Shown one piece after another: positions 43,036 to 53,261 of a DNA stretch of 64,000 nucleotides. Position numbers and translations under genes: made by a program. Position 1 is the first letter of the stretch. The number at the start of each line of letters is the position of its first letter. The notes under the pieces are model-generated. The model was not told the DNA's origin. It saw only the letters and a list, made by a program, of their open reading frames with translations, and made no database searches. Location of the stretch: positions 60,074,168-60,138,167 of the forward strand of contig CP154954.1 of NCBI GenBank assembly GCA_039621445.1. The letters are read 5' to 3'. Source of the stretch: Euglena gracilis (lineage: Eukaryota > Euglenida > Euglenophyceae > Euglenales).

Positions 43036-43329
43036 GCACCATTCTATTGACATCATCGGATTTCAGGCTGAGATTGTTTCTGTCAAAATGGAAGAAAAAA
43101 GCATTCAGAAAAATGAGACAAAAGGTTGGTCGACATTAACGGATTTCAGGCTGAAATTGACAATGTTCCAAAACGGAACAAAAAAGCATTCAGAAAAAGG
43201 AAACAAAAGGATACAAAAAATTTTTGTAGGCTGAACTATGGAACACACACGGAAGGACGGAACTTAAGATTATCATTTTCTGGAACTTCAGAAAAAATGA
43301 GACAATTATATATCGACATTAATGGATTT

Positions 43330-43502
43330 CAGGCAGAAATTGACAATGGGGGCGGACGGACGGACGGACGGACGGCTGGTGAAAAAAGCGAAGGTCCGGA
43401 CGGACGGCTGACCTTGTGGGCTTGGTCCAGACGGCTGAAGAAAATGCACTTGGTCCAGCTAGCCGGCTGGCCGGCTGGCCGACTTGCCGGCTAGCTGGCC
43501 GG
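43330..43502. repeat. (GGAC)n and CCGGCTGG simple repeats
   Basis: GGACGGACGGACGGACGG at 43355-43375 and again at 43397, then CCGGCTGGCCGGCTGGCC at 43460-43500. A complementary (TCCG)n lies at 48940-48985. Confidence 0.7.
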
Positions 43503-43575
43503 TCTTTGGAAGCGCAGGCGTCTCAGTGCACGCGACTCTGGGCGGATATATACCAATTTTGCCACGGCCGGTGTG
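43503..43575. repeat. 73-bp conserved island, copy 2 (inverted)
   Basis: Exact reverse complement of 11043-11115. Flanking sequence is unrelated (CCGGCTGG repeats to the left, a GGCTGGCAAGACAG segment to the right). Confidence 0.85.
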
Positions 43576-43879
43576 GATGCGCTTTTTTGGTCCGGCCGGC
43601 TGGCAAGACAGACATTGGTCCGGATTGACGGAAGGCTGGCAAAAAAAATGCTCCCAAAACAGAACAAAAGAGCATTCAAAAAAAGGAAACAAAAGGTCGG
43701 TCGATTTCCAAGACATTGGAATCTGTTTATGTCAATCAATTTCCATTCAGGCGCCCGTTTATGTCAGTCGATTTCCATTCAGGCCGTTAATGGGCCAAAA
43801 CCCACTTTTTTGGCAATATTTCCGTCTAGGCGGTTGGGTCGAATGAATTTCAAAACAGGCGTCGGCTCCAGACAAAATA

Positions 43880-43985
43880 GGTTTTAGAAAAATCGACCGA
43901 CACTAACAGATTCAGCAGGGGTGCCGGGCGGCTCTCTTCGCTCGCTCGCGCCTAGTGAATCTGTTAGTGTCGGTCGATTTTTGTA
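43880..43985. mobile_element. solo palindromic element, copy 3 (partly deleted)
   Basis: Same arms as 41280-41411 (AATCGACCGACACTAACAGA...), but the right arm lacks the GCCCCTGCT part, going from GCTCGCGCC directly to TAGTGAATCTG. Confidence 0.75.
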
Positions 43986-44235
43986 TAGAAATATTTCACT
44001 TGAAATGTTTTGTGGAATTTCAGAAATATATTTTCCCCATGGGGGTGTCTCCCTTGCGGTGGGTGATTCCTAATTTGGGGTGGGTTTGTCCTAATTTGTT
44101 GTGGTAGAATCCTAATTTGGCTAAAATTTCTCGCAGCAAATTCCTAATTTCACCGTCCCCAAAATGGCGTCTCCCCCGCGTCCCCCCCCCGCGTCCCCCC
44201 CCGCGTCCCCCCCGCGTCCCAGACACCCCCCATGG

Positions 44236-45100
44236 TGAAAGATTTAAAACCGTTGACCGTTCACGGGCTTCCCCACGTGAGGAAACGGGGTGTGCGCACT
44301 ACGGCACCTGTGAACGGACCCCGTTTTCACATATGCGCACCCGTTGTCGGTTCACGGGTGCACAGACGGCAGCCGTGGACAGAGTTTTACATAAAAAAAG
44401 GAAAAACATTCACGCAGTAGGGAAGAGGATGTGAAACAAATGGCGAACCTGGAGAACTTCAGGGGTGGGGGCAGGAATGCAAGAGGTGGCATAGGGAACT
44501 GACACGCGGAAACTAAATTTCGGTGCGAGGCACATGCTCGCGATGCCTTTCGGCCTGGTCAGAGGAACAACAAGGACGGATAACTCAACGACAACCCTGA
44601 CAAATCCACGCTTTTTTCGGCGCGCGGCGCAACTCAGCACACACAAAATGATACGTCTCGCCATAAACGGAACAACGAACACTTTTGGCTGCCTAAAAGG
44701 GCATCCACTGCAGCAGCTCCTAGGGAGCCGGCACCACGCCAAAAATTCATCTACGTTGGGGGGGCGGGGCATCTGTGCTTCCATCATGTTGGCAAAACGC
44801 TTCATCGGACTGTGGGGAAAAGCAGAGGACAGACAGAAACACAAATGTAAAAAACCCAAAAAATTCAAATTCCGATCACGGGTAACACCTTGCGCAACTG
44901 TGGTCGGTTCACGGGTGCACGCACGGCAGCCGTGGACGGAAATTCCGTTCACGGGTGCGCACTATGGCACCCGTGAACGGCCAAAGTTCAACCGTGAATG
45001 CCAAAAACGCGATTTTTGACCCCCCTAGGCATCTCGTTAGGAAGCGCTTGCCTACTGCGAGGAAGCCCGTGAACTTGGTTAACGGTCTTAAGAAAAAAGC
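44236..45100 (-). mobile_element. element copy 1 with TTAAAACCGTTRACCGTTC ends
   Basis: Ends and sub-terminal hairpins (CGTTCACGGGTGC ... GGCACCCGTGAACG) match those of 49880-50935. On minus it carries the same splice acceptor and ~30 codons (MKRFANMMEAQMPRPPNVDE) as copy 2, but then the middle differs and encodes a zinc-finger fragment. Both copies end in the same GCGGGGTCCGATCACG flank, so the element may extend to it. Confidence 0.65.
44585..44690 (-). pseudogene. PHD-finger-like C-terminal fragment
   Basis: Minus-strand frame reads KSVRCSVYGETYHFVCAELR then RAPKKAWICQGCR and a stop. C-x2-[C replaced by Y]-x3-YH-x2-C-x12-W-x-C-x2-C is the second half of a PHD zinc finger, a histone-tail reader fold also used by transposon proteins. 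One expected Cys is Tyr and the upstream zinc ligands are not visible, so the module is probably dead. It lies in the segment that differs from copy 2. Confidence 0.5.
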
Positions 45101-45124
45101 GGGGTCCGATCACGATTCCCGGTG

Positions 45125-45330
45125 GAGAAAATTCCCTCACCGACCCCCTCGCCACGCCATTCCCCCCCCCTTTCAGACCCCCTCGCCACGCCATGTCAGG
45201 CCCACCAGATAAAAAAAAATTGGCAGACCCCCGCGCACCCCTCCCCCCCCCCCTCCGGACCCCCCTCGTCACGCCAAAAACCCCCTCCCCCCCCCCTAGC
45301 CGGACTCCTCGCCGCGGCGTGCCGACCACC
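45125..45330 (-). repeat. CCCCTCGCCACGCC poly-C element
   Basis: Inverted relative of 39600-39865: five CGCCACGCCA-type words between C runs and a core AAAAAAAATTGGCAGACCCC. Left neighbour is the end of the 44236 element. Confidence 0.7.
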
Positions 45331-45596
45331 CGTTGTCCGCACAGGCAGCCACCACTTTGCAACCCACAGATAGAAGATCGCGCACACAACCCTGACCAAA
45401 GATGAGAAATTGGACCTGCCCATTACAAATGGCACACCTCCAGACATTCATGCAAGTTTTCTGTTGTCGCACGGGTGGTCATACGATGGAAGCGGATCAT
45501 CATGGGATGTAGCGATGGATTAAGTGGCTTGGCGGTCACGGCGATGCACTCACAACATTGTTGTGATCCTCTCACCCATCGATCATCAAAGGCAGC

Positions 45597-45622
45597 GGGG
45601 GGGGGGGGGGGGGGGGGGGGGG

Positions 45623-45658
<36 letters not shown>

Positions 45659-45662
45659 GGGG
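45597..45662. repeat. ~60-base poly-G run
   Basis: Almost pure G with one C and one A near the ends; the longest G run of the window. All-Gly ORFs across it are artefacts. Confidence 0.95.
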
Positions 45663-46420
45663 GTCCGAGGGCGGCCGCGCGGGCGGAACGCATCCTGAAA
45701 TCGGTGATTTTTGGGTCCAAAAAGTGGTCATTTTTTGCCATTTTTGGGCCATTTTTGACCAAAAAAAGTGCCTTTTTGGCCGCGCGCAGAGCGCGCGTCC
45801 CCCAAATTTGCCATTTTGTGTCCGAAAATGGTCATTTTTGGTCATTTTTGGGCCCCAGAAAATCGCGATTTTTTCTCCAGATTTTTTTTTCTTGGCTATG
45901 CTAGGCACAGGGGGGAGGGGGGGGTCCAGGGGGGGGGGCGAGCGGCCGCGCGGGCGGCCGCGCAGGGGCCGCGCGGGGGGGGGGGGAGGGGGGGTCCCGG
46001 ACCCCCCCGAGCGGCGCGCCTAGCCTCCAAAGACACACTTTCAACTTGCACTCTCACAGGCCGTGGTACAGGCAGCCGACTCATCTTTGCAATGTCCTTT
46101 GGGACAGCACCCGAACCTGTGGCCGCAAATACTTCGGCAGATTCTGCATCTCCATACCAGTCACAGCGGAGAACGATAGTCCATACTGTACTTGTAGCAT
46201 CGCCAAGAGACTATTTGTCCTGCTGGGGGGGGGGACCAAATGATCGGTCGGCGCATGCAAACAATGTGCATTGGAGACTCGGCACGGGGGGGGGGGGTGA
46301 GCAGCCGCGCGGGCGGCGCGCGTCCTAAAATCAGTTATTTTCGGGTCCAAAAAGTGGTCATTTTTGGCCATTTTTGGGCCATTTTTGATTAAAAAAATAC
46401 TTTTTGGGGGTGCTACCCCC
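45663..46420. other. repeat fragments with one unique GC-balanced stretch
   Basis: 45700-45880 and 46320-46400 carry the GTCCAAAAAGTGGTCATTTTT repeat. Between, 46030-46240 is unique and open on both strands (plus: TCTLTGRGTGSRLIFAMSFG; minus: LLAMLQVQYGLSFSAVTGME). It may be an exon, but the strand cannot be decided. Confidence 0.35.
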
Positions 46421-48650
46421 GTGACCCCCCACCCGTGACCCCCCGTGACCCACCCGTGACCCGAGAATCGAGCCTTCAATTTTCATAGGGGGAGCACACG
46501 GCTGGCCGACAGCTGGCCGACGGTGTGACGGAAGCCGGAAGCCGGGTCGGGTTGTCTATCTCATATGGGTAGCAAATGCCTAATTTGGCATGCCAGTTCC
46601 GAATTTTGAGTGGCAAATTCCTAATTTTGAGGAGGAAATTCCTAATTTCATGTGTAATTTCCTAATTTTGAGTGGCAAATGCCTAATTTTGTGTAAAATT
46701 TTGGGTCATTGGAAACCATTTCACACAATATTTGAGCCTTTTTTTTTGTCCATTATTAGGTACCTTCGTCCATTATTAGGTAATTTTGCCAGTGGGACAC
46801 CAGCCATAGCTGGCGTTTTTTTTGTTTTTTTTAAAAAAAACGTTTTTTTTTGTTTTTTATTAAAAAAAAACAGGCAAAAAAAAAACGGCAAAAAAAGCAA
46901 AGGGGAAAATGATGGTCCAAATTTTGCCTTTGATTGCAAGGGTGAACCAATCTTCGCTCAAATGACTTGAAAACCAACACTTTTGGAGGTCTTCAACAAG
47001 AATGGTCAAAATAGGGCATTTTTCTGCCATTTTGGGATGTTTCAACTTGAAACATCCCAAATTTGGTGTCTTTCTCTGCCTGAGGATGGGCAAAAAAAAG
47101 CTAAAATTAAAGGCAAATTTTTTTTTGCCGTGGACCCTCAATGGCGCTTTTTTTGTGAAAAAAACATGTTTTTTTTTAAAAAAAAACGTGTTTTTTTTTG
47201 CTTCGTTTTAAACAAAGTGCCAGCTATGACACCAGCTGAGCATGTTTTAATCATTCGAATAATATGCAGGCAAATAACCCTTCACAATGACTATAGAATG
47301 CCCCCCAAAAAGGCTGAAATGGTCAAAATTGGTCAAAAAAGTCCAAAAATGACAAAATTGACAAAAATTGACGAAAAATGACTTCAAATGGGCAAAAATG
47401 TAGCCTCCACCAACGATGAACATCACCTTGAAGGGAGATTGGCGGCGAAATTGTTTTTGCATTGCAAGGCTGTGGCTCGGGTCATTTTCCTGTGAGTCAC
47501 ACGGCTGGCCGACGGCTGGCCGACGGCGTGCTCCCCCATACAATACATCAACCTTCATCACTTCAGCCTTTCTTTTCATTCATCATTTCAGCTTGCTTTT
47601 TGATGTAGGTGGCGTTTTTGGTCGCTTTTCATCAATTTTCTTGTTCAAACCATCAAAAATTTGCCTTGACATGGTCTAAAAATGGAAAGAAATGCCAAGA
47701 TTTGAGGTGAAAATTTTTTCGAGCCAAACAATGGCGCTTCTTTGCCGTATGAATTTGACCGGCTCATTGCGGGAAATTGGTGATGTACTTTTTTGTGGTC
47801 GCTAGCGACCAAGTCTGCTTACCATTGGTGGTCGGAGCGACTAGTCGCTAGTGACCACCAAAAAGTCCATCACCAATTTCTCGCTCGGGGCCAATTTGAC
47901 CCAAAAACATTGGCAAAAGGGAAGATTGCGCAATTTGGACAACCAAACCACTTTTTGGCACCCAACGTCCAACGCACCTCCACACCCAAGAATGGCCAAA
48001 AACCTTGTCCCCTAAAAAAAGTGCCAGAAATTGCTGCATTTCTGCAACAAAAACAGATTTTTTTGGCTATTTTTCCCCCTTCAAAAATAGCCATTTTGGG
48101 CCATTTTTTCAAAATGGCCCAAAATGCATCCGAAAAAATGTTACGGTCAAGAAAATCCTGAAAAATTCCTTTTCAAAAAAAATGAAAAAATGACCAATTT
48201 TGGACATAAAAATCACCCAAAAATGACCACTTTTAAACCAAAAGGCATTTTTTTTGTTCAAAAATGGCCCAAAAATGGCCAAAAATGATTGTTTTTTGGG
48301 CCCAAAAATCACCGATTTTAGGATGTGTGCCGCCCTTCTCGTGATGGGATGCAACAACATGGATGTTGCCTCCTGACCACCTCCAAAGTGGCACCCCCCC
48401 CCGTGCACCAAAGTGACCCCCCCCCCCCGTGACCCCCCCGTGACCCCCCCGTGACCCGTACCACCCCCTTTGGGTCGTGCGGAGCGCGCGGCCCCCAAAA
48501 TTGTCATTTTATGTCCAAAAATGGTCATTTTTGACCATTTTCGGGCCTCATAAAAGTCATTTTTTCGCGAATTTTTTTTCTTGGGCATGCTAGGCACAAT
48601 GGGAGGAGGGGGGGGTCGAGGGGGGGGGCAAGCGGCGAGAGGTGTTTTTT
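46421..48650 (+). repeat. duplicated region, copy 1
   Basis: 46420-46490 and 47530-48650 are closely repeated in the same order and orientation at 55545-56915 (CCTTCATCACTTCAGCC, TTTGCCTTGACATGGTC, AACGCACCTCCACACCC, CCCTTCTCGTGATGGGATGC). Copy-specific insertions occur in both. CACCCGTGACCCCCCGTGACC runs border it. No gene. Confidence 0.75.
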
Positions 48651-49264
48651 TTTCGGTGTGTCTTGATGCCAAGCGCTCTTTCATTCTTGTATTGAAGACA
48701 CTTTCCCATGGGCAGTGTTTGCATTGTACACTCAGCGCCTTCCTATTTTTTCAATGAAAATATTGAAAATATTGAAAATTTCTGAAAAAATAAAAAAAAT
48801 TGTGAAAATTGCCCAGACTTGTCCCAGGTTCAATCCCTGGTCGCATTCTTTCTTGGGTGTGCTTAATTTTTTTCTGCACGTGCTTTTTTTTGGCCAGCTG
48901 GCCAGAGATTTTTTGACTTCAGCTGTCCGTCCGGACTGTCAGGAGGCTTCCGTCCGTCCGCCGTCCGTCCGTCCGTCCGTTGTCTACAGTGGTCCCGTAA
49001 TCAACTCTCTGAATATTTTGAGCCATTTTTATGACATTTTGGAACTTCTCATTACATTTTACTTTGGACAGTGTTTCAAACGGCAGGTTCACCATAGAAC
49101 CGGCTTCCAAGACCCCTTTCTCACGGTTGCATCCGGCGTCCGGAATCAGGGAGTTATTCATTTCGGGGGGTTGGTACACCGCCCCCCCTCTCCGAGGGGC
49201 TCGCCACGTCATTCCCCCCCCCCCTAGTGTATTTGTGAATCTCATTTTCCTTTTCCTTTTCAAG
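48651..49264. other. no supported gene
   Basis: AT-rich with a (TCCG)n at 48940-48985. At 48825-48843 CCAGG-TTCAATC-CCTGG forms a perfect tRNA-like T-arm including a B-box, but the remaining cloverleaf is absent. Confidence 0.35.
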
Positions 49265-49560
49265 ATGATGTGGCTGGATGATCAATTCCATCCTGGCCGG
49301 AGGCAGCATGTGCCGTTTGTTATCTTTTTGTCCACCTTCGTTGCGAGCTTCCTGCTCTGTACTCTGGCAGCCCGAACCATCGGCATTCTGATATGGGACC
49401 CAATTGGACTGGCCACGCCTCCTGCAAGTATTCAAGCCATGGCTGTTTTGTTTGTGGTGTTCACCCCTTCCCAATTCCCCCCTGATCAGGCACCACTTTT
49501 GGGCTCCACGACCATCATTGCCAAGTTGGCAAATGATGGTGGGGGGGGGTCGCAACCCTT
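49265..49560 (+). CDS. possible small membrane protein exon
   Basis: From an ATG after a pyrimidine-rich CTTTTCAAG the frame reads MMWLDDQFHPGRRQHVPFVI, then FLSTFVASFLLCTLAARTIG and ILIWDPIGLATPPAS, with a clear ~22-residue hydrophobic segment and later a second hydrophobic patch (AMAVLFVVF). CTTTTCAAG could equally be a splice acceptor. The frame dissolves into poly-G at about 49540. No family recognised; one or two transmembrane helices are likely. Confidence 0.45.
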
Positions 49561-49698
49561 CCATGCCTTGTTGTGGAAAAAAAAAATCGTTCGGCGGGGG
49601 GCCATGCCAATTGGGGGGGGGGCTAATTGGCCTCGGGGACAAGACCTGCCAACCTTGGTACCATGACCCCCCTAAATGACCTGATGTTGCTTCAGGAC

Positions 49699-49787
49699 AC
49701 CATGCCCCCCATGTAAGACCCCCCCCCGTGCAAGACCCCCTCTTGGGATTTTGGCTCTGAGGGGGGTCTTATATGGGTGGGCATGGT
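49699..49787. mobile_element. 89-bp miniature element with ACCATGCC ends
   Basis: ACCATGCCCCCC-ATGTAAGACCCCC faces GGGGGTCTTATATGGG-TGGGCATGGT. Sister of 16541-16647. Confidence 0.7.
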
Positions 49788-49879
49788 ACTTTTTCAATCA
49801 ATTCCCAATGGGCCGGCATCATCCGGCACCAGCCGGACCGCAGGAAGGGCTCAGAGAACCTCCAAAAGATGTTTGTTTT

Positions 49880-50935
49880 AAAACCGTTAACCGTTCACGG
49901 GCTTCCCCACGTGAGGAAACGGGGTGCGTTCACGGGTGCGCACTACGGCACCCGTGAACGGACCCCGTTTTCACATATGCGCACCCGTGGTCGGTTCACG
50001 GGTGCACGCACGGCAGCCGTGGACGGAATTTTGCCTTTAAAAAAGGGAAAATATTTATGCAGTAGGGAAGAGGATTTGAAACAAATGGCGAACCTGGCCT
50101 TGGCCTCCATTGCCTTTTTGGCCCTTTCGTGCGTGACGAGTGGCTTCATTAACGCATTGAACTGCGGGAACTGGGACACAGACGATGGTACAATGATGGC
50201 ATAAACGGGAGCCAATGCCTTGTAAATGTTGCTTACAGCATTTACATAGGTCCGAAAACTGGACACTGGCATGGAGCGAAGGCGCCCATCTTTTCCTGCC
50301 TTCTCCTGCCTTGTCTGGACCCAGGCATCGGCTTCCTGCTGCGTCTTGAAAAGTTCACGAGCATCAACGCACCATCTGGCCCATCCCACCAAAACTTCGT
50401 CCAAAGAGCCAAAAACAATGCCATGCCGGTTGCAAACATCCATATACTCCAAAAAACACTTTACTGCGGCATGGTTCTTGGGGCCCAAGTCACAATTTTG
50501 ACCACCGGTGGGGAGACTGCCTAAAAGGGCATCCACTGCAGCAGCTCCTAGGGAGCTGGCACCACGTAAAACAGCCAGAAATTCATCTACGTTGGGGGGG
50601 CGGGGCATCTGTGCTTCCATCATGTTGGCAAAACGCTTCATCGGACTGTGGGGAAAAGCAGCAGACAGACAGAAACACAAATGTTAAAAACCCCAAAAAA
50701 TTCAAATTCCGATCACGGGTAACACCTTGCGCAACCGTGGTCGGTTCACGGGTGCACGCACGGCAGCCGTGGACGGAAATTCCGTTCACGGGTGCGCACT
50801 ACGGCACCCGTGAACGGCCAAAGTTCACCCGTGAACGCCAAAAACGAGATTTTTGACCCCCTAGGCATCTCGTTAGGAAGCGCTTGCCTACTGCGAGGAA
50901 GCCCGTGAACTTGGTTAACAGTTTTAAGACAAAAG
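49880..50935 (-). mobile_element. element copy 2 carrying recombinase-like exon
   Basis: Ends TTAAAACCGTTAACCGTTC (49880) and ...GTTAACAGTTTTAA (50926) are imperfect inverted repeats sharing TTCACGGGCTTCC. Just inside both ends is a hairpin CCGTTCACGGGTGC ... GGCACCCGTGAACGG (49926-49961; 50782-50817). One exon lies between. No target duplication could be confirmed. Confidence 0.65.
50085..50651 (-). CDS. tyrosine-recombinase-like core-binding domain exon
   Basis: Begins at a textbook acceptor (TGTCTGTCTGCTGCTTTTCC-CCACAG) and reads MKRFANMMEAQMPRPPNVDE, FLAVLRGASSLGAAAVDALL, later KCFLEYMDVCNRHGIVFGSL, SSFRTYVNAVSNIYKALAP and PLVTHERAKKAMEAKA, ending near a GTTCGC donor (~50085). Helical segments followed by S-x-R-T-Y-V-N-A-x-S and a K/R-rich helix resemble the SAM-like N-terminal domain of tyrosine recombinases, as in Cryptons and related eukaryotic elements. 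No catalytic R-H-R-Y part is in the window, so function is unproven and the exon may be orphaned in a repeat. Similarity judged by eye. Confidence 0.5.
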
Positions 50936-51027
50936 CGGGGTCCGATCACGATTCCCGGTGGAGAAACGGGGGGCGCCTACGGCGCCCCCCGTTTCTCCAC
51001 CGGGAATCGTGATCGGACCCCGCTTTT
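50931..51027. repeat. perfect 47-bp inverted repeat, 3-base loop
   Basis: Left arm 50931-50977 (AAAAGCGGGGTCCGATCACG ... GGGGCGCC) and right arm 50981-51027 are exact complements around TAC. The left arm is the flank shared by both copies of the neighbouring element, so one arm appears to be an inverted duplication of that flank. Confidence 0.95.
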
Positions 51028-51644
51028 TCTTATAAAAAACGTGTTCAGCCCGCCAAATGCCTGCCCTGAAATTCGTGGTCCTGAACACGTTTTCCATGAG
51101 GGCATTTGTGGCAATGACACGTTTTCCGTTAAGGCATTTGTGGTCAAGCACGTTTTCCATTAGGGCATCTGTGGCAAGCAAAAAATCGTTGTCATGAAAA
51201 TTCGGCGACAGGTTGAGAGGCCGGGTGGTCCTCAACCCTAAATTAGGTAGGTCTAGACTGGACCCCCCCCTTTATTTCAGCACGCCCACGGACCACGCCA
51301 ACGGACACCCCAAATGCTCGGGGTCAAATGAGGGGGGGGTCAAAAATTTCTTTAGGAAGAGGGCAAAAAAAAAAAATTTCGGCGCCTTCGGCGCATGAAA
51401 AAAAATTTCCCCGGACCCAAATGCTCAATAAAGGGGGGGGGGGGCAAATAAAGGGGGGGGGTGGACTAGACTAGGTAGGTCTAGGGGGGTACTCAACAAC
51501 GCAAGAAACGGCCAGAGGTTGCCTTTGAGCAATGCGACAGGGAGTGTTAGACGTCACGGAAGACGACCCGCTTTACACAAAAAACAACTCCCTCGAACGC
51601 TGTTTTGCGGAATGCCCGAGCAACGGCATTCACGTACCACCCCC
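51028..51644. repeat. ACGTTTTCCATTAGGGCAT repeats and poly-G elements
   Basis: CACGTTTTCCNTNAGGGCAT with CATTTGTGG recurs three to four times (51070-51180) and again at 55500 and 56930-57015. 51240-51480 holds a poly-C/poly-G element bounded by TAGGTCTAGACTGGACC and CTAGACTAGGTAGGTCTAG with CGGCGCCTTCGGCGC inside. Confidence 0.6.
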
Positions 51645-51825
51645 CCCCCATATTGTCCCCCCCCCCATATTGTCCCTCGGCCCGGCCGACGAGGGGTTTT
51701 TTTGGCTCGGTCAATGAAATTTCCTTTGGTACCCCCATATTGTCCCCCCCCCCATATTGTCCCGGCGGGCCTCCTGGGGAGAGGGCGGTGGGACAATATG
51801 GGGGGGGGGGGTGGTATGTATGAAA
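51645..51825 (+). mobile_element. poly-C element, word ATATTGTCCC
   Basis: ACCACCCCCCCCC then ATATTGTCCC twice, the core CGGCCGACGAGGGGTTTTTTT-GGCTCGGT-CAATGAAATTTCCTTTGG (51678-51722), then ATATTGTCCC twice more and finally GGGACAATATG-GGGGGGGTGGT. The outer ends are inverted repeats. Core matches that of 24036-24080. Confidence 0.7.
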
Positions 51826-51929
51826 CGAGGTTGCCGAACGATTCCCTGAAACGAACAAAGTTCCCGACTGCCCTGTGCCAGCAAGGTGCCATGATGGGGG
51901 TCAACCTTCGGTTTCTTGGCATCTTGCTG

Positions 51930-51978
51930 GTAACGTGACCAGGTTTTGAATAGTGCTGAGCTCTTTATAAGCGCGCCC
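51930..51978 (-). repeat. inverted copy of the 36.8-kb GAGCTCAGC end
   Basis: CCAGGTTTTGAATAGTGCTG-AGCTCTTTATAAGCGCGC is the complement of 36804-36841 with three differences. Confidence 0.75.
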
Positions 51979-51984
51979 CCACCC

Positions 51985-52392
51985 CTTCATTGACCCCGGC
52001 CCGGCAGCCCGGCGGCCCGGCCGGCGGCCCGGCGGCCCGGCCGGCTGTCCGGCCGGAGGCCCGGCGGCCCGGCCGGCGGCCGGGGCCCGGCGTCCGGGCC
52101 GGGGCCCGGCGGTCCGGCCGTCGGCCGGCGCCGGGGGCCCGGCGGTCGGCCGGGGCCCGGCGGTCGGCCGGCGGCCCGGCGGTCCGGCCGGCGCCGCGGC
52201 CCGGCGGCACGCGGTTCGGCCGGCGGCCCGCGGCCGGCCGCGGCCCGGCGGCCCGGCGGCCCGGCCGGCGGCCCAAGCGGCCCGGCGGTCCGCCGGCGGC
52301 CGGCGGCCGGCCGGGCCCGGCGGCCCGCGGGCCCGGCCGGCGGCCATCGGCCGCGGCCCGGGCGGCCCGGCCGGCGGCCAGGCGGACCGGCT
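51985..52392. repeat. ~90% GC low-complexity block
   Basis: Built of GGCGGCCCGGCCGGC-like words with no regular period; strongly self-complementary. Stop-free in several frames, giving spurious Ala/Gly/Pro/Arg ORFs of ~190 codons. Confidence 0.9.
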
Positions 52393-52504
52393 GCCGAAAA
52401 ACGCTCGTTTTCGGATCAAAGCAGTTTTTCTGGGTCCGCGAGGCCAAAAAAACATCATTTCGAGCAAAAAAAATTTTTGGGATTTTTTTCGACTTTTTTA
52501 ACCC
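52393..52504 (-). repeat. single diverged unit of the 163-bp satellite
   Basis: GAAAAACGCTCGTTTTCGG ... GGGTCCGCGAGGCCAAAAAA ... CATTTCGAGC matches the inverted satellite at 53262-53880 with several changes, separated from it by the minisatellite. Confidence 0.8.
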
Positions 52505-53261
52505 GGGGTCACGATGGCCATCCGGGGTCATGATGGCCATCCGGGGTCATGATGGCCATCCGGGGTCATGATGGCCATCAGGGGTCATGATGGCCATCCG
52601 GGGCATGATGGCCATCCGGGGTCATGATGGCCATCATGGGTCATGATGGCCATCCGGGGCCATGATGGCCATCCGGGGTCATGATGGCCATCCGGGGTCA
52701 TGATGGCCATCCGGGGTCATGATGGCCATCCGGGGTCATCATGGCCATCATTGGTCAGGATGGCCATCATTGGTCATGATGGCCATCCGGGGCATCATGG
52801 CCATCCGGGGTCATGATGGCCATCCGGGGTCATGATGGCCATCCGGGGTCATGATGGCCATCCGGGGTCATGATGGCCATCATTGGTCATGATGGCCATC
52901 CGGGGTCATCATGGCCATCTGGGGCCATGATGGCCATCCGGGGTCATGATGGCCATCATTGGTCATGATGGCCATCCGGGGTCATCATGGCCATCCGGGG
53001 TCATGATGGCCATCCGGGGTCATGATGGCCATCATTGGTCATGATGGCCATCTGGGGTCATCATGGCCATCCGGGGCCATGATGGCCATCCGGGGTCATG
53101 ATGGCCATCCGGGGTCATGATGGCCACCGGGGTCATGATGGCCATCCGTGGCCATGATGGCCATCATTGGTCATGATGGCCATCCGGGGTCATGATGGCC
53201 ATCATTGGTCATGATGGCCATCCGGGGTCATGATGGCCATCCGGGGTCATGATGGCCATCA
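52505..53261. repeat. 19-bp minisatellite GGGGTCATGATGGCCATCC
   Basis: About 40 units, with variants CATTGGTCATGATGGC and GGGCATGATGG. The unit contains the palindrome GATGGCCATC. It appears to have expanded inside the satellite, between the unit at 52393 and the array at 53262. Confidence 0.95.

Noticed and set aside
48818-48850. tRNA gene, from a perfect T-arm and B-box GGTTCAATCCC
   Set aside because: No matching acceptor, D or anticodon arms upstream; at most a tRNA-derived scrap or chance.
51985-52571. 190-codon Ala/Gly/Pro/Arg proteins on both strands
   Set aside because: Low-complexity ~90% GC repeat running into a satellite unit; all frames are open by composition.
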